Of a stretch of 64,000 nt of DNA, positions 58,087 through 64,000 are shown one piece after another. Numbering within the stretch: position 1 is the stretch's first letter; each line of letters starts with the position of its first letter. Made by a program: the position numbers and the translations under genes. Where the stretch lies: contig CALAUI010000006.1 in the NCBI GenBank assembly GCA_937892115.1, forward strand, positions 1 to 64,000. The letters are read 5' to 3'. Origin of the DNA: an uncultured Clostridia bacterium (lineage in GTDB: Bacteria; Bacillota; Clostridia; Oscillospirales; Acutalibacteraceae). A model generated the notes under the pieces. The model was not told where the DNA came from. It saw only the letters and a program-made list of their open reading frames with translations, and did not search any database.

Positions 58087-60351
58087 TCATATATGTCTGT
58101 CACAAAGAAATACGTTACATTCCGCGTCTTTTCTGTCTGTGCAGAATATGGTGCGAACGGTTATTTTCTTTCCCTGCCATTCGTCTTTTAACGGAAGGAA
58201 AAACGTATGATTTGAATCCGTGCTGCATACCCGGTGTTCCCATTGATTTGCTTTATATCCCGGGGCTCTGTCGGGAAATCCCGTAGATTTACCGTCAATT
58301 TCAGCTACACAATATACGTTTTCGTCTCCGTATTTTCCTTCAACGGCAACGGCAAGCTTTGAACCGCTTCTGAACTTCGGAAGCTTGAATTCGTTTTGCT
58401 TACAGTATCTTACTTTCTTGAAGTGATAGTGCGCCTGCATATTGTTCGCAAAGGAACTTTCGGTTTTTATTTCCTTGCCGTCTTTGATTACTCTGAAATG
58501 GTATATTCTGTCCATCGGATTTTCAAGACGAAAATATCTGAATTTTCCGTTTACGGGATAGGTAGCCCGGATCATTTTTCCTTTTGCTTTTTCAATGGTA
58601 TGAACGGTGAATTTTACATAGGGAATTGTTATATCCCCGATGATTTCAATTTTATCAATTGTGCCGGATTTCCATTTGTTCAAATCTCTTGATACGGAAA
58701 ATGAAACGGGGACTGTCTGATTCTGAATTTCTCTTATTCCTTCATTTACGGAGAAAAATTCAATTTCTATCTTATCGGCAGATACGTCCTTTCCCATGTC
58801 AACTCTCAGACATCCGTCGTTTATCCTCAGCTTGTTGTCACAGTAACACTTTGACTGGCTGTCAAAAAACGTATCGTCTTTACCGTCAAATATTGCAGAT
58901 GCTTCACAGCCCCTCAGTTTGTAGGTATCCTGATTAAAGAAAGCATCCCTTGCCGCTTTAACTTCGGGAATTTGTGTTTTGCCCGAACGTTTAAGCTCAC
59001 GTGCTTCAAGAGCATCGTTTGAGATGGAATACATTGCGGTTTCATAAAGAAATTCTCCGTTTTCGGGCTCGCAGATCATATCTTCAAGTTTTCCGAGGAA
59101 AACCGGAGCTTTTTCTTTCTCGCCCCTACCGTATTTCTTTATCTCAACCGGCTTTCCGTCTTTATCTTCCTTTATGATTTCATATTCGCAGTTTTTAATC
59201 ATTTTTTCCGCTTTTTCGGGAACGGAAACCTCAATAAGAGTTGCTCTGAACGGCATAAGCTGAATTTCCGTCTTATCGCCGTATTTAAATATACCGAGAT
59301 GTTTTTCGTAGGGGTGGTGTATATTTACACAGAACTTTTCACCCTTTTTAATGCCTATTTCTTCGGTTAAGTTCAGAAGTATTGTTTTGGTGTACCATGT
59401 GTTATTTCCCGTAGTGATAAACCGTTTTTCTTCATTTCCTCTTGATATTGCATTACATCCGTATTCTTTCCCTAAAAGCTTACCCCTGATAAGCAGAGAG
59501 GCGTTTCTTTTGTGTAGATTATATATCCTTGCAAGCTTATGGTATTCGTCGTCTTTCATAAGCCAGGGATTTCCGTAAATTTCGGGGGCAAGTATAAGGC
59601 ATCGGCTGAATGCCTGATAAATAAGCTCGTCTTCAAAATAGTCAATGTATGAACTTATACATACGCCGTGGTCCTCTGCGAGTCTGTCAAGCTTATCCAC
59701 GTGACCTCTCGTAAACATAAAGCCCCTGTGGTGCATAGCTGTTTCGCGGTTACAACTGAGCACGTCCACGTATGTTTCTGAGCCGTTCCAAAGGTAGGTG
59801 GTAATGTGCTTTTCCGCTTCGTACAGATTTAGACGGTGATTGAGTACAACGAGGTCAGGAGAGTATTTTCTGCACTGAGTCAGCATTTGGGCATAGATTT
59901 CGGCTTTTTCCTTTCGGAGTTGACCGCATACACCGTCAATTTTGAACTCCGCAAAATTATATTTCCTGCAGAGATTTACCATAAAATCAAATCTTTTCTT
60001 TTCTTCCTCGGGTGTATCACCGAAACCGTCCGGACTTCCCCAAAGACCTAGTCTTATTCCGTTTTCAAGAGCTTTGTCTGCAAGGGGTTTATATCCGTTG
60101 GGGTACTGAGATTTGAACTTTTTGCTTTCCGTGTTGCCGTATCCGTTGGATGCACCGTCAAAATTTCCGGCATCCCAGGCATAGATTTTTATCTGCATAC
60201 CGTATTCATCTTTAAGCCATCTGAAAAAATCAAGATTGATTAAGGTTTGCTTTTCGGTGGAACCTTCGTTGGTATTGTTAATCCAGGAAAAGTATTGGGG
60301 AATGGATGGAGTATTGTTATCCGCACCTGCGTATTTTTTGTATTTCTTCAT
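58087..60351 (-). CDS. Large alpha-galactosidase-like glycoside hydrolase
   Basis: About 754 residues, ATG 60351 with GGAGG 8 bases upstream. The N-terminal ~300 residues resemble a GH36/GH31-type TIM barrel: Ile-Tyr-Ala-Trp-Asp-Ala-Gly, Gly-Leu-Trp-Gly-Ser-Pro, Phe-Lys-Ile-Asp-Gly-Val (candidate nucleophile Asp). A beta domain follows, then an F5/8-type region near 480-640 (Ser-Ala-Ile-Phe-Asp-Gly-Lys-Asp-Asp-Thr-Phe-Phe-Asp) that may bind glycans. No signal peptide. Family uncertain. Confidence 0.75.
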   Translation of the reverse strand: MKKYKKYAGADNNTPSIPQYFSWINNTNEGSTEKQTLINLDFFRWLKDEYGMQIKIYAWDAGNFDGASNGYGNTESKKFKSQYPNGYKPLADKALENGIRLGLWGSPDGFGDTPEEEKKRFDFMVNLCRKYNFAEFKIDGVCGQLRKEKAEIYAQMLTQCRKYSPDLVVLNHRLNLYEAEKHITTYLWNGSETYVDVLSCNRETAMHHRGFMFTRGHVDKLDRLAEDHGVCISSYIDYFEDELIYQAFSRCLILAPEIYGNPWLMKDDEYHKLARIYNLHKRNASLLIRGKLLGKEYGCNAISRGNEEKRFITTGNNTWYTKTILLNLTEEIGIKKGEKFCVNIHHPYEKHLGIFKYGDKTEIQLMPFRATLIEVSVPEKAEKMIKNCEYEIIKEDKDGKPVEIKKYGRGEKEKAPVFLGKLEDMICEPENGEFLYETAMYSISNDALEARELKRSGKTQIPEVKAARDAFFNQDTYKLRGCEASAIFDGKDDTFFDSQSKCYCDNKLRINDGCLRVDMGKDVSADKIEIEFFSVNEGIREIQNQTVPVSFSVSRDLNKWKSGTIDKIEIIGDITIPYVKFTVHTIEKAKGKMIRATYPVNGKFRYFRLENPMDRIYHFRVIKDGKEIKTESSFANNMQAHYHFKKVRYCKQNEFKLPKFRSGSKLAVAVEGKYGDENVYCVAEIDGKSTGFPDRAPGYKANQWEHRVCSTDSNHTFFLPLKDEWQGKKITVRTIFCTDRKDAECNVFLCDRHI

Positions 60352-60479
60352 TTCCGGTACCTCCATTGACAAATTTAACTAATTATAACAAATATAGTTT
60401 TAGTATTCAATCACTTTGCGGATTGAAACATAATAATTACTGTGATATAATCTCAAAAGATTTTATTTTGGAGATTATT

Positions 60480-61079
60480 ATGAAAGAATATTTTACGGGG
60501 TTGTTTGCCACTCCGAGAATGGCTGTGGCGCAGATAATCGGTTTTATGGCAATGGCGTCCGCCATAATCTGTTTTCAGCAAAGAGACAGACGCAGGATTC
60601 TGATATGGCAGTTTATAGTCTGCTCACTCTGGACGGTTCACTTCATCATCCTCGGCGTAGCAACCGGTACGGCTATCAACGGTATGCAGGTTGTCAGAAC
60701 GGTTGTTTTCAGCAAGAGAGAAAGTAAAAAATGGGCACAGTGGCCCGGTTGGGTAGGCGTATTCATAGCAATCACGATTGCATTGGGAGTTATTACCTGG
60801 GAGGGACCTCTGAGTATTCTTCCCGTTATAGGAACGTGCTTTTCAAACGTTTCGCTGTGGATGAAAAAGCCGCTTACCATCCGTTTGCTAACGTTTCCGG
60901 TTTCGGTTACGTGGGGAATATATGATGCGCTCAGCAACTCGATTGCAGGTGCGTGCAACGAAATCTTTTGCATAATTTCAATTATTATTGCTATAATCCG
61001 TATTGATATACCGAATCTTAAAAAAGAAAAAGAGGAAGCAGAGAGGTGCAGAAATGAGCAGAATAAAGCCACTGTATGA
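60480..61079 (+). CDS. YgjV-like inner membrane protein
   Basis: About 199 residues, six membrane segments. Gln-Arg-Asp-Arg-Arg-Arg-Ile and Asn-Gly-Met-Gln-Val-Val-Arg loops match the YgjV family. ATG 60480 after TTGGAG. The longer frame to 60306 would overlap the opposite-strand hydrolase start. Overlaps the next gene by 26 bp. Function unknown. Confidence 0.82.
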   Translation: MKEYFTGLFATPRMAVAQIIGFMAMASAIICFQQRDRRRILIWQFIVCSLWTVHFIILGVATGTAINGMQVVRTVVFSKRESKKWAQWPGWVGVFIAITIALGVITWEGPLSILPVIGTCFSNVSLWMKKPLTIRLLTFPVSVTWGIYDALSNSIAGACNEIFCIISIIIAIIRIDIPNLKKEKEEAERCRNEQNKATV

Positions 61080-61995
61080 TAATATCAGACTAAATGCAGT
61101 TATAGTAAGCGATACACATATTGACGAGAAACATCCTATGCCTTTTTTACCGAAGATACGCCTTAACAGAGCATTGAAGGATTCTCAAAAAAGCAAGTCT
61201 CCCGTTGATGTATTTCTTACTGTCGGAGATACTACTTCAAGGGGAAGTCGTGCAAACTGGGAACTTTCCGTTGATTGTTTTTCAAAGTATACTCCCGCAA
61301 AGAAAGTTATCTTTACCGTAGGTAATCACGATTGCTGGCACGATGACGGCTTTGATGCGGCAATTTCCGAGTACTATAATTATTTCGAAAAAATCTGTGG
61401 CGACAAAATCAATCGCCCGTATTATTCTTACGTCATAAACGGCTATCATTTTGTTTTTCTCGGCAACGATTCCGACGCCGGCTGTGAAGCAAATATATCC
61501 GACGAACAGTTTGAGTGGTTCTGCGGCGAAATGAAAAAGGCCGGGGACAGCGGTAAGCCGGTTTTCGTATTCTGCCATCAGAGTCTTAACGGAAAGCACG
61601 GACTTCCCAGAACGTGGTCTGCAAAAGAAGACCCGAATGCCAAACCCGATGAAGGCGGTATCGGTGCGAGAAGCAGTGAAATAGAAGCTGAAATGAAAAA
61701 ATATAAGGATGTTTTCTATTTCAGCGGCCATTCGCACATGGGTGTTGCGGGCGAAGAAAAGCAGAAAACCGAGGGCTATTCCTCAATTGAGGTTGACGAA
61801 GGACTTACTCTCGTGAATTTTCCATCTCTTGCCTGCGGAAATCATCACGGTGACCTGAATACCTTTGATATCGGTATGGTACTTGAAGCGTACGACGATA
61901 AAGTTGTTCTCAGATTCAGAAATCACTTCCGTAAATGTGACGTAACCTCTGTTACACTTCAGGACGGTAAACCCGTATTCATTCATAATCTTTGA
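61054..61995 (+). CDS. Calcineurin-like metallophosphoesterase
   Basis: About 313 residues. Ser-Asp-Thr-His, Val-Gly-Asp-Thr-Thr, Val-Gly-Asn-His-Asp, Cys-His-Gln and Ser-Gly-His-Ser-His give a complete metal site, unlike the phosphoesterase at 32025. ATG 61054 with GAGAGGTG upstream. Co-transcribed with the YgjV-like gene. Substrate unknown. Confidence 0.9.
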   Translation: MSRIKPLYDNIRLNAVIVSDTHIDEKHPMPFLPKIRLNRALKDSQKSKSPVDVFLTVGDTTSRGSRANWELSVDCFSKYTPAKKVIFTVGNHDCWHDDGFDAAISEYYNYFEKICGDKINRPYYSYVINGYHFVFLGNDSDAGCEANISDEQFEWFCGEMKKAGDSGKPVFVFCHQSLNGKHGLPRTWSAKEDPNAKPDEGGIGARSSEIEAEMKKYKDVFYFSGHSHMGVAGEEKQKTEGYSSIEVDEGLTLVNFPSLACGNHHGDLNTFDIGMVLEAYDDKVVLRFRNHFRKCDVTSVTLQDGKPVFIHNL

Positions 61996-62009
61996 GAAGA
62001 GGTTTGACT

Positions 62010-62687
62010 GTGAATAAGAAAAAAACGGATGTAAGGTCTGTTGTAATGTATGTAATCGGTATGATTCTCTGCCCGTTGGGTGTTGCTTTTGCAACTAAAG
62101 CCGGGTTCGGTGTTTCAATGATAGAGGCACCTGTCTATGTATCTTACCTTCATTTCAGCAAAATATTTTCATTTCTGACTTTCGGTACGTGCGAATATAT
62201 TCTGCAGGCGTTGGTAATTATTCTGCTTTGTATCCTGATAAGAAAGTTCAGAATAAAATATCTGTTTTCCTTTGTGACCGCCGTTATATACGGTTTTATT
62301 CTCGACTCGTGGCTTAAGCTTTTAGGTGACGGTATTTATGACAGTTTATCCGCAAGAATCATTTCCTGCTCTGCAAGTATTATCATTATTGCTTTTGCCG
62401 TTGCCTGCTTCCTGCGTACTTCTTTACCTCAGGAAGCGTGGGAGCTGTTTGTCAAGGAGCTTGCTGACCATTACAGATTCAATATGACAAAAGTCAAGTG
62501 GATTTACGATTTTGCTTCGCTTGCGGCAGGTATTGTTCTGATGCTAATATTCTTCCGCAGATTCAATACCGAAGCCATAGGAATCGGTACCGTAATTACG
62601 ACATTTATCAATGCTCCCATAATCGGGTTGTTCGGAAAGCTTATTGACAGAGTGTGGAAAACAAATAAAATAACTGATACAGATTAA
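62010..62687 (+). CDS. YczE/YitT-like membrane protein (DUF6198 type)
   Basis: About 225 residues, GTG 62010 after AGAAGAGG. Five membrane segments. Leu-Gly-Val-Ala-Phe-Ala-Thr-Lys-Ala-Gly-Phe-Gly-Val-Ser and Gly-Ile-Gly-Thr-Val near the C-terminus are family motifs. Third gene of the short run with YgjV and phosphoesterase. Confidence 0.82.
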   Translation: MNKKKTDVRSVVMYVIGMILCPLGVAFATKAGFGVSMIEAPVYVSYLHFSKIFSFLTFGTCEYILQALVIILLCILIRKFRIKYLFSFVTAVIYGFILDSWLKLLGDGIYDSLSARIISCSASIIIIAFAVACFLRTSLPQEAWELFVKELADHYRFNMTKVKWIYDFASLAAGIVLMLIFFRRFNTEAIGIGTVITTFINAPIIGLFGKLIDRVWKTNKITDTD

Positions 62688-62714
62688 ACGGTATTCAAAA
62701 GATACCGTTTTTTT
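62687..62714 (+). terminator. Terminator before manA
   Basis: AACGGTAT (62687-62694), 7-nt loop, ATACCGTT (62702-62709), then TTTTT. Confidence 0.88.
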
Positions 62715-62781
62715 GTAAATATATGGCATTTTTCGGTATAATATGATATACTGCTGATATTACAACAGCGAGGTGCTTGAA

Positions 62782-63729
62782 ATGAAAAAATATGCGTTAC
62801 GGCTTAAACCCTATATTTCAGAAACTATCTGGGGCGGCAGGAAGCTCATAAACGATTTTAATATTGAAACAGAAAAATCCAATGCTGCTGAGGGTTGGAT
62901 GCTTTCTTGTCTTACCGATGGCTCAAGTACGGTAGCTAACGGTGAGCTTTCGGGTAAGCTTTTACCCGAAGTAATCGGAACAGACCCTGAATGGTGCGGC
63001 ACCAACGTATCAAAATTCAAGGAGTTCCCCGTTCTTATTAAATTCATTGATGCTATGGATAACCTTTCCGTGCAGGTGCATCCGACAAAAGAATATTGCG
63101 AAAAGATCGGCAGAGGCAGAAGCAAAACCGAATGCTGGTATATTATTGATGCTGATGAAGATGCATATCTTCTTCTCGGCTTCAAGGATAAAATAACAGA
63201 TGAAACCTTCCGAAAGTCAATAGAGGAGGGTAATCTTACTGATTATGTCGGAAAAGTTCCCGTAAAACCCGGAGATTTCTTTTTCATTGATTCCGGTACC
63301 CTTCACGCAATCTGTAAGGGTGTTCTTCTTGCAGAGGTGCAGGAGAGCAGCAATACAACCTACAGAATCTTTGACTACAACAGAGTTGGTAAGGACGGCA
63401 AACCCAGAGAGCTTCACGTAGCAGATGCAACTGCAGTTACAAAGCTTGAAAAATATTCACAGCCCGTCGTCGCTCAGACCGACGGCAAGAAAAAACTTCT
63501 TGCCGATTGTGATTTGTTCAAAGTCTGGAATTATACCGTTGACAGTGAATTTACCGATAACTGTGACAGCAATTCCTTCGTTTCTCTTCTCGTTATGTCG
63601 GGATGCGGCGAATTATCGGTAAACGGAGATAAGCTCACTCTCAATAAGGGTGACAGTATATTTATTCCGGCTTCATCGGGTGAATACGTAATCAACGGTA
63701 ATCTTCAAATACTTGAAACGAGAATCTGA
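62782..63729 (+). CDS. manA: Mannose-6-phosphate isomerase, class I
   Basis: About 315 residues. Trp-Gly-Gly-Arg near residue 15, zinc ligands in Gln-Val-His-Pro, Lys-Thr-Glu-Cys-Trp and Gly-Thr-Leu-His-Ala, plus a C-terminal cupin domain. Interconverts mannose-6-P and fructose-6-P. ATG 62782 with GAGGTG upstream. Confidence 0.95.
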   Translation: MKKYALRLKPYISETIWGGRKLINDFNIETEKSNAAEGWMLSCLTDGSSTVANGELSGKLLPEVIGTDPEWCGTNVSKFKEFPVLIKFIDAMDNLSVQVHPTKEYCEKIGRGRSKTECWYIIDADEDAYLLLGFKDKITDETFRKSIEEGNLTDYVGKVPVKPGDFFFIDSGTLHAICKGVLLAEVQESSNTTYRIFDYNRVGKDGKPRELHVADATAVTKLEKYSQPVVAQTDGKKKLLADCDLFKVWNYTVDSEFTDNCDSNSFVSLLVMSGCGELSVNGDKLTLNKGDSIFIPASSGEYVINGNLQILETRI

Positions 63730-63732
63730 TAA

Positions 63733-64000
63733 ATGACAGCAGCGAGTATACAGAAGCTCAAAGTCGAATTCGGCGGGAATCTTTTGTTTCAGGATGTTTC
63801 CTTTGATATAAACGAAGGTGACAGAGTGGGTCTGATCGGTGCCAACGGTACCGGTAAAACAACTTTGTTCAGAATCCTGACAGGTCAGCTTGAACCCACG
63901 GACGGCGGAGCTTTCATTTCAAAGAATACCAAAATAGGATATCTTGAGCAGCACGCCTGCAGCGGCTCCGTCAGAACTGTTTATGACGAGGCCTTGTCTT
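63733..64000 (+). CDS. ABC-F family ATPase (5' part, cut by window end)
   Basis: The first 89 codons: Leu-Phe-Gln-Asp-Val-Ser-Phe, Walker A Gly-Ala-Asn-Gly-Thr-Gly-Lys-Thr-Thr and Ile-Gly-Tyr-Leu-Glu-Gln-His, the ABC-F signature. Starts 3 bp after manA. The remainder lies outside the window. Confidence 0.9.
   Translation, partial: MTAASIQKLKVEFGGNLLFQDVSFDINEGDRVGLIGANGTGKTTLFRILTGQLEPTDGGAFISKNTKIGYLEQHACSGSVRTVYDEALS

Overview
The window looks like chromosomal DNA of a low-GC, plant-glycan-using gut bacterium of class Clostridia, probably Oscillospirales/Ruminococcaceae-like. The basis is strong AGGAGG-type ribosome sites, TTGACA/TATAAT promoters, GTG/TTG starts, a THI-box-controlled thiT, and unlinked glycosidases (rhamnosidase, GH27 alpha-galactosidase, apiosidase-like). 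The taxonomic call is inference. No rRNA, CRISPR array or prophage structural genes were seen.

Region 1 (about 8-25,270) is an integrated mobile element of about 25.2 kb sitting in the 3' end of a tRNA-Trp gene. A 48-bp perfect direct repeat marks both ends, and a second 28-bp perfect repeat carrying GTTAGACA boxes lies just inside each end (likely integrase arm sites). The right half is the mobility module: a sigma-70-like protein and a zinc-finger protein on the minus strand, then small mobility proteins, a hairpin array (oriT candidate), a MobA/MobL relaxase, a CHC2 zinc-finger protein, an SF3-helicase/primase-like protein, an excisionase and a Tn916-type integrase on the plus strand. No type IV secretion genes are present, so it is best read as an integrative mobilizable element. 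Three of its genes seem to lack ATG/GTG/TTG starts and probably begin at ATC, ATT and ATA.

The left half of the element (952-15,545, minus strand) is a large defence operon built around a type I restriction-modification system. In transcription order it encodes an ADP-ribosylglycohydrolase fused to HsdM, a second separate HsdM, HsdS, an OLD-family ATPase/TOPRIM nuclease, a tyrosine recombinase, an unknown 146-residue protein, two promoterless HsdS half-cassettes, an unknown 229-residue protein, HsdR, and an AlbA_2/Schlafen-type ATP-binding protein. Short identical repeats flank the second target-recognition domain of hsdS and both silent cassettes. With the adjacent recombinase this predicts switching of DNA specificity. 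The ADP-ribosylglycohydrolase-HsdM fusion next to a second HsdM is the strongest candidate here for an undescribed system.

Region 2 (25,225-64,000) is ordinary chromosome: tRNA-Trp and a CAU tRNA, nadE, then a six-gene run (MATE transporter, apiosidase-like hydrolase, GH78 rhamnosidase, metallophosphoesterase, TIM-barrel hydrolase, acetyltransferase) that looks like an operon for branched plant glycans. It is followed by an amidohydrolase, a tandem pair of paralogous small proteins with separate strong promoters, a YfcE phosphodiesterase and TVP38 membrane protein, a radical SAM protein, a TPP riboswitch with terminator and ThiT, dCMP deaminase, GH27, two GDPD phosphodiesterases, an oxidoreductase/diaminopropionate ammonia-lyase/S66 peptidase run, a CDP-glycerol glycerophosphotransferase-like enzyme, a LexA-like repressor with its own promoter and palindromic operator, glyA, a secreted PHP protein, a large alpha-galactosidase-like protein, membrane proteins, manA, and the start of an ABC-F gene cut by the window end.
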